A DNA stretch of 61,794 bases from Legionellaceae bacterium (GCA_020831865.1 JAFIFT010000022.1:1-61794), one strand, 5' to 3'. Counted from the first letter of the stretch, positions 46,001-55,426 are shown. Notes: a model not told the origin generated them from the letters alone. Translations and numbers: made by a program.

Positions 46001-46889
46001 GCAGCGCTCGTCAACCGCCTGGGTGGAATTATTGCCGCCACAATTTCCAAGTCTTGAATTACGGGTCGATCATTTGTTGTCTGCCCATAATGATTGGGGG
46101 CGGCTGAGTCTGGTTGGCAAAAACGAGAATAAAAATTGGCGTCTGGAGCGGTTACTGCTTGAGAATCCGTCATATGCCTTGAAGGCACATGGAATATGGC
46201 AAACGCGGACAAGCGGAACGGAAAGCACCCTCGACATCGAAGGATCAGTTACGAATCTGAGTACGCTGTTTCAACGTCTGAATTATCCACAACTGATAGA
46301 AGCCAAGACGGGGTATGTGCATGTTAAAGCGCAATGGCCAGGGCCCATTTTTGATCCGGTGTTGAACCGGGTCAGTGGCGAGGGTTACCTAGCATTCCAG
46401 GATGGTCAGATTAGCGAGTTGAGCAAAGAAACGGAAGAAAAAATCGGTTTAGGCAAGATGCTGAGTATTTTCAGTTTACAAACGATTCCCAGGCGTTTGC
46501 GTCTGGATTTCAGTGACCTGTCTAATCGCGGATATACCTTTGATAAAATTGAAAGTTATTTTAATGTACATGATGCGGTGCTCACGACGCAAAAAAGTAC
46601 GGTTAATGGACCTGTGGCACATGCCACCCTCAAAGGAAAGGTGAATCTGTTGACCAAACAATGCGATTTGAAATTGCAGGTCACACCGCATATCACGGCT
46701 TCCTTGCCGGTGGTGGCCACGATTGCAGGCGGCCCAATCGCCGGAATTGCCACCTGGATTGTCAATAAAATTGTAACCCGGGAAATGGAAAAAGTACGCG
46801 CTTACAGTTATGTCATCACTGGCAGCTGGTCGCAGCCTGTCATCGAACAGGGGCATATTACCCGTCAGGCAAAAAAAACAGCAAGATGA
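43056..46889 (+). CDS. yhdP: YhdP/AsmA-like envelope lipid transport protein
   Basis: A 1277-aa protein with one N-terminal membrane helix (about 18-38) and a very long periplasmic beta-rich stalk, the YhdP/TamB/AsmA fold now thought to be a bridge moving phospholipids to the outer membrane. The N-terminal stretch FKRAWLLLAFTTIFFAAVF and the C-terminal AsmA/DUF3971 block (AGGPIAGIATWIVNKIV and VTGSWSQPVIE-like VITGSWSQPVIE) are typical. GTG 43056 with AGGA upstream is chosen; a more distal start would run through fliJ. E. coli YhdP is about 1266 aa. Confidence 0.9.
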   Translation: MQIKTLTVTKIFKRAWLLLAFTTIFFAAVFSLFRELTPWVSQYRHGIEQRLSALFGEEVHIGAMETGWYWFEPVIKLKAVQLRHGQQKLIDIGQLLVGIDLPLSLWHWQIQPGILSLENLNVRLQQTDNGWQIDGLSRQDSNFQLNQPETIEWLMPWLLKQQQIRLRHAQLRLHFLDGTLMPFADANLHIQNHDGSYHLSADAKMAQTVPTQMKVQGKLAIKNGQYQQSSGQLYWQVSHFLPGQWQALLPSSDYRVRSGQGSAEFWMTVEAGAIKDGRATFKLDNLAFEHHQYPQQSFIQSLQTTAYWENSNEQLQLTLDDLALRFNGINWPNNQLRYVYDKAQQAMQLHVRYVDLSSLKYLQAFHTDKTLLDAIPGLDLHGMLHHLDLRWSAHRLHHVFARFNQAGWSSWNGWPALEGLSGVLQLDPQQGRLRLDSENVTLVSPDWPETRFDFVNADMQWQYFATGWDIQLRDVNLRHPHLELNTQGTIRQWNAQGNPLLDLHTHLLARDVEYWKPWLPEKGLKPKLYQWIMQEIKHIPKLVGEMVVQGKWQDFPYEQHDGRFRIETLVEDAQVSPLEGWPAVDALSANVGVDGRKMTITAYHGRMGEVLLRSLNAQIDKLGTDRESLLLHARIKDAADSIRQYIVRTPLQQRLPFLSNSQMEGNVDLDLQIDAPLYPEPEGIVIMGDAKFSDNNVRISFDGVSLPFAGVNGNIQFDQHGILDSQLDMTLWHIPMALHMRTLLTPHKALQIEANIPLVIAQLKQHWPSVWWQLLSGNTDVVAKMHISDDPQETHRLQLQTSLKGLAIELPPPFHKSAAERTRLTSKIEFNGSQGIGLQTQWEQRIGSHLWLNWKDGSLEVEKGEIRLGAAKASTQVQQGLQLLGRLAVFDDRQWQPVWNLVNGFGSQGNWLNRLDFIDLMVEKGHWFGQRLQNSIIQSRKVDDIWKMQLKQKDMKADVQWDLKSNAVKMHFNQLQIPQSREQRSSTAWVELLPPQFPSLELRVDHLLSAHNDWGRLSLVGKNENKNWRLERLLLENPSYALKAHGIWQTRTSGTESTLDIEGSVTNLSTLFQRLNYPQLIEAKTGYVHVKAQWPGPIFDPVLNRVSGEGYLAFQDGQISELSKETEEKIGLGKMLSIFSLQTIPRRLRLDFSDLSNRGYTFDKIESYFNVHDAVLTTQKSTVNGPVAHATLKGKVNLLTKQCDLKLQVTPHITASLPVVATIAGGPIAGIATWIVNKIVTREMEKVRAYSYVITGSWSQPVIEQGHITRQAKKTAR

Positions 46890-46981
46890 GCCGGCCAGGC
46901 GGAGGTGTCGCAGTTTTTTTATGGTCTTAATAATGCGATACTATCGCTATTGGTCTTGATGACAGAAAGCGCTGAGGTTCT

Positions 46982-47554
46982 ATGTTAAAAACATTATTAC
47001 TGCCGTACTGGGAGGTCTGTATGCTCCGGCGTTCGCCGGCTGATACCCCTTATTCACCCTTGTTGCTGGTGATATTTAGTCTTTCGTACTATATCCTGGT
47101 GCAGTTTCAATGGAATCTGCAAAAATTGCCCGCGCAATTTACCATTCAAAACCCGCTGAGCGCCGGTTTCTTTGTGTTGCTGGGGACGATCCTTTATGTT
47201 GGTGGGATGTTGGCGGCCATGCGTAAAGCCAACCGTTTTGTCCAGACGACAACCAGCCTGATGGCAGTACATTCCATTATTCATCTTTTATTGTTGCCAC
47301 TGGTGGTTATCATGGCTCAATTAATCGTGTTCCCGGATCAGATGACGCAGATGGAGATGCCATCGGCAGCCACCAGTTTTTTGCTCATCGCTCTGGCTGT
47401 TTTATCTCTGGTTATAACCATCTGGCAACTGGTGATTATGATGTTTATTTTACGAAAGGCGATGGATGCTGATCAACTCAGTGGGGTGTTAGCCACTTTG
47501 GGCTTATTAATTTTTGCGAATGTCTTTGCGAGTTTTATGGGAATGTTGCTATGA
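46982..47554 (+). CDS. Hypothetical membrane protein (190 aa)
   Basis: A 190-aa protein with five predicted membrane helices, basic loops and no recognised family. ATG 46982 has GAGG upstream, and ATG 47021 with GGGAGG is an equally good alternative that removes 13 residues. It overlaps mpl (ATGA), so it is cotranscribed with it. A link to peptidoglycan recycling is guilt by association only. Confidence 0.75.
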   Translation: MLKTLLLPYWEVCMLRRSPADTPYSPLLLVIFSLSYYILVQFQWNLQKLPAQFTIQNPLSAGFFVLLGTILYVGGMLAAMRKANRFVQTTTSLMAVHSIIHLLLLPLVVIMAQLIVFPDQMTQMEMPSAATSFLLIALAVLSLVITIWQLVIMMFILRKAMDADQLSGVLATLGLLIFANVFASFMGMLL

Positions 47555-48918
47555 ATAAGCGCTTGCATTTTCTCGGAATTGGCGGCACTTTCATGAGTGC
47601 GCTGGCTATTCTGGCACGTGAAGCCGGTTATGCGGTGAGCGGTTGTGATGCAAACTGCTATCCGCCGGTCAGTGATTTGCTACAGGCCAAACAGATTCCC
47701 TTCATTGAAGGATACCATGATGTGGCTGCTGTACTGGCTGCTGATGTTGTTATTGTGGGGAATGCCATAAAGCGCGGCACTCCAGTATTAGAGGCGGCAT
47801 TAAATGCCCGGAAAACGGTAATTTCCGGTCCACAGTGGCTGGCGGAAAATATTTTGCCCAAATACCGCGTGATTGCGGTTGCCGGTACACATGGTAAGAC
47901 CAGCACAACCGCCATGATCACCCATATTCTGCACCACTGTGGCTACGAGCCCGGATTTTTAATAGGAGGGGTGTCTCCCGGAATGCAGACCAGCGCGCAT
48001 CTGGGGGCTGGAAAATGGTTTGTGATTGAGGCGGATGAATATGACTCTGCCTTTTTCGATAAACGCCCCAAGCTGATGCATTATCGACCGGAGGTGGCAA
48101 TCTTGCATAATCTTGAATTTGATCATGCGGATATTTATCCTGATTTAGCGGCCATCCAACAACAGTTTCACTATTTTGTTCGCACGATTCCACAAAATGG
48201 AAAGGTGCTGTTTCAACGCGATGATACCGCCTTGCAAAGCGTCCTGCAAAAAGGCGTGTACAGCCAGCTGGAGTCCATGGCGCTGGATACCAAGGCCGAT
48301 TGGGGAGCGGTTTTGTTAAAGCCGGATGGCAGTGCCTTTGAAGTGTGGCATCAGGGAGCGCTGGTCGGCACCCTCTGTTGGTCGATTATTGGTGCTTTTA
48401 ATGTGGCCAATGCCTTGTCTGCCTTGGCCGCCTGTGCGCAAACCGGTTTACCGATGCGCGATGCCCTTGCGGCGCTGGCGGCGTTCACACCAGTAAAACG
48501 GCGCCTGGAATTGCGAGGCGTTATCAAAGATGTCAGTGTCTATGATGACTTTGCCCACCATCCTACGGCTATTGAGCAAACCCTGCGGGCCGTGAAAGAA
48601 AGTCAACGGCATCAACGGGTGATTGCGGTACTGGAGTTTGCCTCCTACACCATGCGCCATGGAGTACACCATGCGCGCGTTGAAGACGCATTAGCGGTAG
48701 CGGATATCGTTATTGCCTTGCAGGCAGCTGATTATGTGTTCACCGTTTCCAAGCGCTTTCATCCCGAGCATTTTTTTGTGGAGACGAGTACCCAGGCGAT
48801 ATTGGCGCGTCTTGATGCCCTGGTGGCACCGGGGGATGCGGTTATTATTATGAGTAATCGCGGCTTTGATGACTTACATCAGAAGTTGCTGGCTACTCTG
48901 TCCCGTGCAGAGGTCTAG
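47551..48918 (+). CDS. mpl: UDP-MurNAc:tripeptide ligase (Mpl)
   Basis: A 455-aa Mur ligase that adds L-Ala-gamma-D-Glu-meso-DAP to UDP-MurNAc during cell-wall recycling. It has the Rossmann start LHFLGIGGTFMSALAI (the Mpl-type TFM after GIGG), Walker A GTHGKTSTTAMI near 111, IEADEYDSAFFDKRPK near 160 and YDDFAHHPTAI near 331. It overlaps the preceding membrane protein and lies 2 bp before dnaE. Confidence 0.95.
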   Translation: MNKRLHFLGIGGTFMSALAILAREAGYAVSGCDANCYPPVSDLLQAKQIPFIEGYHDVAAVLAADVVIVGNAIKRGTPVLEAALNARKTVISGPQWLAENILPKYRVIAVAGTHGKTSTTAMITHILHHCGYEPGFLIGGVSPGMQTSAHLGAGKWFVIEADEYDSAFFDKRPKLMHYRPEVAILHNLEFDHADIYPDLAAIQQQFHYFVRTIPQNGKVLFQRDDTALQSVLQKGVYSQLESMALDTKADWGAVLLKPDGSAFEVWHQGALVGTLCWSIIGAFNVANALSALAACAQTGLPMRDALAALAAFTPVKRRLELRGVIKDVSVYDDFAHHPTAIEQTLRAVKESQRHQRVIAVLEFASYTMRHGVHHARVEDALAVADIVIALQAADYVFTVSKRFHPEHFFVETSTQAILARLDALVAPGDAVIIMSNRGFDDLHQKLLATLSRAEV

Positions 48919-48920
48919 GA

Positions 48921-51900
48921 ATGCGACAACGTTTTGTCCATTTACGTATCCACAGCGAATTTTCATTAGTGGATGGTTTAGTCCGTGTCAAACCCCTGAT
49001 GAAAGCGATACCGGAGCGGGCAATGGCGGCTGTGGCCGTTACCGATTATTGTAATCTTTTTGCGACCGTTAAAGTCTATAAAGCCGCTTTGGACAATGGG
49101 ATAAAACCCATTATTGGCGCGGATATCCCCTGGGTGGAGTCGATGGAAAGTGAGAAGTCCTTCTCCTTGGTATTACTCTGTCAAAATGACAAGGGATACC
49201 ATAACCTGACTCGTTTGATTGCCAGAGCCTACCAGGAAGGACAGTTTCTCGGAAAACCACGTGTTTTGCGCGACTGGATTCAGGAACATAGTGAGGGTTT
49301 GATTGCGCTATCAGGTGCCAGAGACGGGGATATAGGACAGGCGTTGCTCCGGGATAATATGACCTTGGCTCGCGAGCAGGCGCGATTTTGGCACGCGACG
49401 TTTCCCGGGCGCTTTTATATCGAACTACAGCGCTGTGGTCGCGAAGGTGAAGCGCATTATAACGCGAAGGCGGTTGAACTGGCGGCGAAATGCCGTTTGC
49501 CGGTTGTCGCTACCAATGATGTTCGTTTTATGGACTCGGTGGATTTTGAGGCGCATGAAGCACGGGTCTGTATTGGCGAAGGGCGGATGCTGGCAGACCC
49601 CTCTCGTGATAAATCGTACAGTGAGCAACAATATTTGCGTTCAGCGGAAGAGATGCAGGCCCTGTTTGCCGACTTGCCGTCGGCATTGACCAATACCGTG
49701 CTGATTAGTCAACGCTGCAATGTGCAGTTGAGCCTGTGGAAAAATTATTTACCGGATTTTCCCATACCGGCTGAACAAACGATTGCGGACTATCTCTCCA
49801 GCCTTGCAAAACTTGGTTTGAATCAACGATTACAGCAGTTGTTTCCGGGAGAGGATGAGCAGAGCCTGGCGCAGCGGCGTATGCCGTATGATGAGCGTCT
49901 GGCGGTAGAACTGGCGGTAATCAATCGGATGGGATTTCCCGGTTATTTTCTGATTGTTGCGGATTTTATTCAGTGGGCACGGAAAAACGACATCCCCGTC
50001 GGACCGGGACGCGGCTCGGGCGCCGGGTCATTGGTAGCCTATGCCTTGGGCATCACCGATCTCGATCCGCTGGCCTATGATTTGCTGTTTGAGCGTTTTT
50101 TGAATCCGGAACGGGTATCGATGCCAGATTTCGATATCGACTTTTGTATGGAAGGGCGTGATCGGGTCATTGAGTATGTCGCAGAAAAATATGGTCGACA
50201 CTGTGTCTCCCAGATCATCACATTTGGCACTATGGCGGCCAAGGCCGTTGTTCGAGATGTAGGGCGGGTGCTGGGGCTTCCGTATCCCGTAGTCGATAAA
50301 ATAGCCAAGCTTATCCCTTTTGAAATAGGAATGACGCTGAAAAAGGCGCTGGAACAGGAAGAGGAGCTGCGTCGTCGCTATGAAGAGGAGGAAGAGGTAC
50401 GCGAACATTTGGATCTGGCTTTAAAACTGGAAGGAATCACCCGTAATGCCGGGAAGCACGCGGGCGGTGTCGTGATTGCACCCTCGAATCTGACAGATTT
50501 TACCGCGATCTATTGTGAACAAGGGTCCAGTCAAATTGTAAGTCAATTTGATAAAGACGATGTGGAAGCGGTTGGTTTGGTCAAATTTGACTTTCTCGGG
50601 CTACGAACGCTGACCATCATTGACTGGGCCATCAAAACCGTAAATGCCCGTCGTCAGCTGCAAGGAGAAGCATCGTTAGCGATTAGTCAAATCCCAACCG
50701 ATGATCCAACAACTTTCCGTTTATTAAAAGCTTGTCAGACTACGGCAGTTTTTCAGCTGGAATCCCGGGGAATGAAAGAATTAATCGGTCGTTTGCAGCC
50801 CGATTGCTTCGAAGAAATCATTGCGTTGGTCGCGCTTTTTCGTCCCGGTCCTCTCCAATCAGGGATGGTGGATGACTTTATCGACAGGAAACATGGGCGC
50901 GCCAACGTGGAGTATCCCCATCCGGATTTAGAGCCTATCTTAAAGCCGACCTATGGGGTTATTTTGTATCAGGAGCAGGTGATGCAGATTGCCCAGGTTC
51001 TGGCTAATTATACTCTGGGAGCGGCTGATCTGCTTCGTCGCGCTATGGGGAAGAAAAAACCGGAGGAAATGGCCAAGCAGCGGGAAATTTTTACGGAAGG
51101 TGCCCGTGCCAGAGGAGTGGATACGGAGGTCGCAAGCTATATTTTTGATTTGATGGAAAAATTTGCCGGTTATGGTTTCAATAAATCACACTCGGCGGCC
51201 TATGCCCTGGTATCTTACCAGACTGCTTGGTTAAAGACACATTATCCAGCTGCTTTTATGGCAGCCGTGATGTCGGCTGATATGGATAATACGGATAAGG
51301 TGGTGATTTTCATTGATGAATGTGAACAAATGAAATTGACGGTTTGTGCGCCTGATATCAATCAGTCCCAGTGGCAGTTTACCGTCAATGAGCGCGACCA
51401 GATTGTTTATGGCTTGGGTGCGATAAAGGGGGTGGGTGAGTCTGCTATTGATTCCATACTGACTGAACGGCAGCGGGCGCCTTATAGCGATCTCTTCGAC
51501 TTTTGTCGCCGGGTCGACAGTCGGAAAGTAAATCGTCGAGTGTTGGAAGCCTTAGTGAAAAGTGGCTCTTTTGATCATTGGCAGATTGACAGGGCAATAC
51601 TATTGGCTTCTATCGATAAAGCCATGCGGCTTGCGGAAAAAGCACAGGCCCGCGCTCAAAGCGGGCAGATTGATTTATTTTCCCTGTTGGAAGATGATGG
51701 ATTGCAGGCGGAGCAGTATGTCAGCGCGCCTTCTTGCCCCGAACGTATCCGGCTCGATGGCGAAAAGGAAACCTTGGGCTATTATTTAAGTGGTCATCCG
51801 GCCAAAGGCTATCGTCACGAACTGCGCAGTCTGGTCAGTGCGATCGCAACCCTTTCCCTGGCCACTCATAAAAAAACATGGCTCTGTGCGCAGATAATGT

Positions 51901-52367
51901 CGATACGCAAATTGATCAGCAAGCGTGGGAAAAAACTGGCGATTGTCAGTGTGGACGATGGCAGTGGACGCTTGGATATTGTGGTGTTTTCAGAAATATT
52001 GGAGCAGGCGCAAGAGCTTTTGCACAATGGTGAAATTCTGGTGATTGAAGGTGAGTTGTCGGCAGATGATTACAGTGGCGGCATACGAATGACCGCTAGT
52101 GGCTTTTATTCGTTGCCTATGGCGCGTAGCCGCTTTGCACAATGCCTGCGTCTGGATTTTAAACACGAAGATGCCGCTTTGCTGCCCAGAATGAAAGCCA
52201 TTTTACAAGCAAGTCCGGGAGACTGTCCGGTAAAAATTGCCTACGATAATAAGAGTGCCCGTGCGGAGCTATCTCTGGGTAAAGAATGGCTGGTTCATCC
52301 GGATGATAACCTATTACAGCATTTGCGCGACTTGCTGGGTGATGAACGGGTAATGTTTTGTTATTAA
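48921..52367 (+). CDS. dnaE: DNA polymerase III alpha subunit
   Basis: A 1148-aa replicative polymerase: PHP domain (FVHLRIHSEFSLVDGLV at the N-terminus), the palm with PDFDIDFCMEGRD near residue 401 (catalytic Asp pair), the fingers and beta-binding region, helix-hairpin-helix, OB-fold (KKTWLCAQIMSIRKL near 987) and a C-terminal tau-binding part. All expected parts are present and the length is usual. Only 2 bp separate it from mpl. Confidence 0.97.
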   Translation: MRQRFVHLRIHSEFSLVDGLVRVKPLMKAIPERAMAAVAVTDYCNLFATVKVYKAALDNGIKPIIGADIPWVESMESEKSFSLVLLCQNDKGYHNLTRLIARAYQEGQFLGKPRVLRDWIQEHSEGLIALSGARDGDIGQALLRDNMTLAREQARFWHATFPGRFYIELQRCGREGEAHYNAKAVELAAKCRLPVVATNDVRFMDSVDFEAHEARVCIGEGRMLADPSRDKSYSEQQYLRSAEEMQALFADLPSALTNTVLISQRCNVQLSLWKNYLPDFPIPAEQTIADYLSSLAKLGLNQRLQQLFPGEDEQSLAQRRMPYDERLAVELAVINRMGFPGYFLIVADFIQWARKNDIPVGPGRGSGAGSLVAYALGITDLDPLAYDLLFERFLNPERVSMPDFDIDFCMEGRDRVIEYVAEKYGRHCVSQIITFGTMAAKAVVRDVGRVLGLPYPVVDKIAKLIPFEIGMTLKKALEQEEELRRRYEEEEEVREHLDLALKLEGITRNAGKHAGGVVIAPSNLTDFTAIYCEQGSSQIVSQFDKDDVEAVGLVKFDFLGLRTLTIIDWAIKTVNARRQLQGEASLAISQIPTDDPTTFRLLKACQTTAVFQLESRGMKELIGRLQPDCFEEIIALVALFRPGPLQSGMVDDFIDRKHGRANVEYPHPDLEPILKPTYGVILYQEQVMQIAQVLANYTLGAADLLRRAMGKKKPEEMAKQREIFTEGARARGVDTEVASYIFDLMEKFAGYGFNKSHSAAYALVSYQTAWLKTHYPAAFMAAVMSADMDNTDKVVIFIDECEQMKLTVCAPDINQSQWQFTVNERDQIVYGLGAIKGVGESAIDSILTERQRAPYSDLFDFCRRVDSRKVNRRVLEALVKSGSFDHWQIDRAILLASIDKAMRLAEKAQARAQSGQIDLFSLLEDDGLQAEQYVSAPSCPERIRLDGEKETLGYYLSGHPAKGYRHELRSLVSAIATLSLATHKKTWLCAQIMSIRKLISKRGKKLAIVSVDDGSGRLDIVVFSEILEQAQELLHNGEILVIEGELSADDYSGGIRMTASGFYSLPMARSRFAQCLRLDFKHEDAALLPRMKAILQASPGDCPVKIAYDNKSARAELSLGKEWLVHPDDNLLQHLRDLLGDERVMFCY

Positions 52368-52460
52368 TATTCTCGCCTCGCAAGAGAGACTCATCTGAAG
52401 GGAAATCGGCGTTGCTCTGCCACCCCATGGGCAGCGGAGCATTCTCGCGGTGGTGACATG

Positions 52461-54041
52461 TTATTTCCCGGGCTTGGGAACCGTGGAAAAGGGCGATGGA
52501 GCCGTTGAGGAAAAGCGCGGTTGATTGATTTCTGTGAGTGTGCCGCTTGAGCTGCCCAGTAAGGAAAGAATCCGCTGCATTTGTTCTTTACTAATGACCT
52601 GGCCGGCTTTTAGCTTGGGTATATTCCGCTTTTCAGTTTCCGGGCACATTCCCTGTATTTCTTTTTTAAGTTGTTGTACTTCTTCTTTTTCCGGTGCTTT
52701 CAATCGCATGACTTTTAAACTATGCAGCACTTGACGATAACTATTGGTGGTTTCTGCGGTTTTCGATGGACTGGGTTTGGGCCGTGGCTGCATAAGGTTT
52801 TCCAGTTGTGCCAGCTCCGATTCCAGCCCCCGCTTTTGATTCTGCAGCTCCGCAAGTTCCGCCTGTTGTTTTTGATCCGCTTGTAACACGGGCTTGCTGC
52901 GTGCTTCAAAGGCGGCCCGTTCCTTCGCTTTAATATCCTGGACTGTTTTTAAAACCGATGTGATCTGTGGTTGATGTCTGTCAAAGGTTTTTTGCGCAGT
53001 ACTTTTTTCTTCCGGACTCAGATTGTCAATGGACTCTCCTGGCCCGAGGCGACCGGAAGGGACGAGATAGAGGGTCTGGACATTTTCACCTTTCGCATTC
53101 ATTTGCGTTTGCTGGCGTAATTCAAGCTGCAAATGTTGCGGAACAATATAGGCAATCTGCAGGGGATCCTGGGTTGCTTGCCCCTCCTGGTCATAATATT
53201 GTGGCCTATCATTCGTCTGGATACTTGCGGTTATGTCATCAGAGGATAGCCCAGATGCCTGCGCCGTAAGCGGTTTCATTTTTTTTAGTGCCAGCATATC
53301 TTCAGCCGCAGCCCGTTTGGCAACATGAGCATTATGCTTTTGCAGCAACTCTTGCGCTTCACTGACTTTGTCCTCTTCCAGCAGTGTTTGGATATTCGTC
53401 ATGTAATCATCCAATACTGTTGAGGATTCATCAATTAATTGCTCGAGGGCTGGCTGATCCAGGGAAGTGATATCAGACAGGCTGTCATCAAAGATTTGAT
53501 GCTTGCTTTCCAGACTTTCCTGCTCCTGCAACAATTGCTCAATGTCTTTATCCAGTTGCTCTGCCGCCTGGGTTTTTTCATCTATCACTGACTGAAGGGC
53601 ATCCAGACTGCTGCGGTAGCTATTCTCCATCGCACTGTAATACTCTTTGGACGCCGAGGTATTGGCTTTTGGCTTGTTCGTTAACTCTTTCAGATGTTTG
53701 ATTTGCTCTGAAATGGCCTGTCTTAATTCCGAAGCTGCTGCTTTTTTATGTAAAAAAGCGCCTAAAAGCAGGGCCAGCAATTGTTGGCGGCGGCGCAGTT
53801 GCTCCTGGAGAGCCAATTGCTCGCGTTGTTCATCTTGCTTCTGCTGCATGGCCTGTTCCAGTATAATCGACAGGGCGATTTTCCCGGAATCGGAGCGAAG
53901 AAAACTACGCATATCCCCGGGGGTTTTGAAGCCAAAGCGACCAATGGCTGCCGGATCGTAGCTGTTGTTTGCTTTTTTGTATGGTTCCTGCAGTTGGGAG
54001 GGACCGACAATAATCGGGGTAACGGGGAGGGTTCTAGGCAT
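52461..54041 (-). CDS. Coiled-coil protein, candidate Dot/Icm substrate
   Basis: A 526-aa highly hydrophilic protein with no membrane segment. After an N-terminal module (SYDPAAIGRFGFKTP, then DMRSFLRSD near residue 40), it is mostly coiled coil rich in Gln, Glu, Leu and Lys (about 55-235 and 350-425), with a Ser/Pro/Thr-rich tail ending STVPKPGK. Large coiled-coil proteins of this type in Legionella, for example LidA, are effectors that bind host Rab GTPases; I cannot claim homology with LidA from sequence alone. ATG 54041 has GAGG upstream; it follows a perfect consensus sigma70 promoter whose start point falls between ATG 54071 and 54041, which supports the shorter form. Confidence 0.6.
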   Translation of the reverse strand: MPRTLPVTPIIVGPSQLQEPYKKANNSYDPAAIGRFGFKTPGDMRSFLRSDSGKIALSIILEQAMQQKQDEQREQLALQEQLRRRQQLLALLLGAFLHKKAAASELRQAISEQIKHLKELTNKPKANTSASKEYYSAMENSYRSSLDALQSVIDEKTQAAEQLDKDIEQLLQEQESLESKHQIFDDSLSDITSLDQPALEQLIDESSTVLDDYMTNIQTLLEEDKVSEAQELLQKHNAHVAKRAAAEDMLALKKMKPLTAQASGLSSDDITASIQTNDRPQYYDQEGQATQDPLQIAYIVPQHLQLELRQQTQMNAKGENVQTLYLVPSGRLGPGESIDNLSPEEKSTAQKTFDRHQPQITSVLKTVQDIKAKERAAFEARSKPVLQADQKQQAELAELQNQKRGLESELAQLENLMQPRPKPSPSKTAETTNSYRQVLHSLKVMRLKAPEKEEVQQLKKEIQGMCPETEKRNIPKLKAGQVISKEQMQRILSLLGSSSGTLTEINQPRFSSTAPSPFSTVPKPGK

Positions 54042-54076
54042 ATATGTAGCCTCTATAGTTAAGGTATCCATAAATT

Positions 54077-54105
54077 ATTATAATTATAGCAAAATGCATT
54101 GTCAA
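54077..54105 (-). promoter_or_regulatory. Perfect consensus sigma70 promoter
   Basis: On the minus strand TTGACA (54105-54100) and TATAAT (54082-54077) are separated by exactly 17 bases. A second TATAAT lies 6 bp nearer the -35. The predicted start, about 54070, gives a leader of about 29 nt to ATG 54041 of the coiled-coil gene. The strength of this promoter contrasts with the weakly defined ones around it. Confidence 0.8.
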
Positions 54106-54151
54106 TTAAAGCTGCATTATGCTTAAAATGTGCGGTATTGTTGCTTCCGCG

Positions 54152-54574
54152 TTACCAACATTGTTCCAAACTGCCCGTACTGCCTGAAAAGCCTTTTTGT
54201 CCCAGGCTGTTATAGGTCAGATTAGCACAATGCTGATCGGCTCTTTCTTGCGCATTACGTGGTGTGGCCTGTATCGTATAGTTTGCAGGGCCTTGCTCCG
54301 TAATACTGAGGGTGTACCAGCCTTGCGTTGACCTATCGCTGCCTAATACATCGTCCACTGCGTTGCCACTATTGATGCGGGCGGTTGCATAGGTGTTATG
54401 CTCAGAATAATAGCGCTCCAAGCGACTGGCCAAATCCATTAAGGCAGTATGGCCGTCACTGCGTCGTGTCCGTGTAATGTATTCATTATAGCTGGGAAAG
54501 GCAATGGTAACGAGAATACCTACTATGAATATGACCACCATTAATTCAATCAACGTGAATCCCTGAAGTTTCAT
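54152..54574 (-). CDS. pilE: Type IV pilin-like protein (PilE family)
   Basis: A 140-aa prepilin. It has a short leader and the cleavage motif GFTLIELMVVIFIVGILVTIAF (Glu at mature position 5), which becomes the N-terminal helix. The C-terminal part has the PilE-type pattern and a disulfide pair (HCANL near residue 118 and EQCW at the end). It could be a minor or major pilin in type IV pili. It is not in a pilVWXY cluster here; flgN lies upstream by 34 bp. Confidence 0.88.
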   Translation of the reverse strand: MKLQGFTLIELMVVIFIVGILVTIAFPSYNEYITRTRRSDGHTALMDLASRLERYYSEHNTYATARINSGNAVDDVLGSDRSTQGWYTLSITEQGPANYTIQATPRNAQERADQHCANLTYNSLGQKGFSGSTGSLEQCW

Positions 54575-54608
54575 TGCGGCTATCCTTGTGTGCGATTCAG
54601 TTGGGCTT

Positions 54609-55103
54609 TTATACTTCCTGGTGGTGCCCTGAGTCAGAGGTTTTTTCGATGGCTCCGGTCGCCGTATAGCGCTTGCTGACTTCAGGATTGGTTTGGGCGG
54701 AGAGGCTGTCCAGGAGTTCCTGACGCAGATTCATATTCGCGGAAATCACCTGCCCATTCACCGTATTCTGAGCGCGGCATCGTTGTAGCAATGCCTGCAG
54801 ATTTTCATTGAGCTGCTGGATTTGCTGTTGTGTTTTCTGGCTTGCAGCGCTGAGTATTTTATGTAGTTGACTTTTTGCTGTCTCGGGAGCGCTTTGGCTG
54901 TCAAGCAAGCGCAATCGCTCGCTGGTGTGCTTTTCCAAGCATGCACTTATCGCTTGTTTTTGTGCGGAGATTGACTCAAGTTGCTCATATTTCCGTTCAG
55001 ACAGCATTTCTGTTTCCTGCTCCAGTAACGCGAACAAGCGCTCCAGTTCCGCAGTTTCATTTTGCAAGCACTCCATGAGTGCATTAACGAGGCTATCATT
55101 CAT
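54609..55103 (-). CDS. flgN: Flagellar chaperone FlgN
   Basis: A 164-aa helical protein with long Gln/Glu/Leu-rich coiled coils (about residues 5-120), and a C-terminal MNLRQELLDSL region. FlgN family members chaperone the hook-filament junction proteins FlgK and FlgL. Identity rests on the position directly after flgM, the length and the helical composition. It is probably read from the flgM sigma28 promoter. Confidence 0.85.
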   Translation of the reverse strand: MNDSLVNALMECLQNETAELERLFALLEQETEMLSERKYEQLESISAQKQAISACLEKHTSERLRLLDSQSAPETAKSQLHKILSAASQKTQQQIQQLNENLQALLQRCRAQNTVNGQVISANMNLRQELLDSLSAQTNPEVSKRYTATGAIEKTSDSGHHQEV

Positions 55104-55150
55104 AAGTCTAGTCCATTAATGTCAGTGATCGGTACAATTATCCTGTGACC

Positions 55151-55426
55151 TTAGCGATTTTTATCAAATTCCGCAAGTAGTTTGTCGGCAATTACCAGAC
55201 TATCCATCTGATAACGACCACTGGCCAGTTCTTTTTGCAAAAAGGCTACCCGGGCATGGTTAATTTCAGACGCTGTCAGAATCGTCTCGCGCAACTCATG
55301 GACGTGCAGGTCAACCTTGTCCTCTGCCGGAGATGCGGCAGTTGGATGATCCTGTGCCTTGGACGCAGATTTATGCTCGGTACTCGTTGGCTTGATGCCG
55401 TTGGAATTTTGAATAGAATTGACCAT
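55151..55426 (-). CDS. flgM: Anti-sigma28 factor FlgM
   Basis: A 91-aa protein with a disordered Ser/Thr/Lys-rich N-terminus and the conserved C-terminal sigma28-binding helices (DKVDLHVHELRETILTASEI near 36-56 and NHARVAFLQKELASGRYQMD near 57-76). It holds FliA inactive until exported through the hook. GAGAGGAG lies before the ATG. It has its own sigma28 promoter, the usual feedback arrangement. Confidence 0.93.
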   Translation of the reverse strand: MVNSIQNSNGIKPTSTEHKSASKAQDHPTAASPAEDKVDLHVHELRETILTASEINHARVAFLQKELASGRYQMDSLVIADKLLAEFDKNR

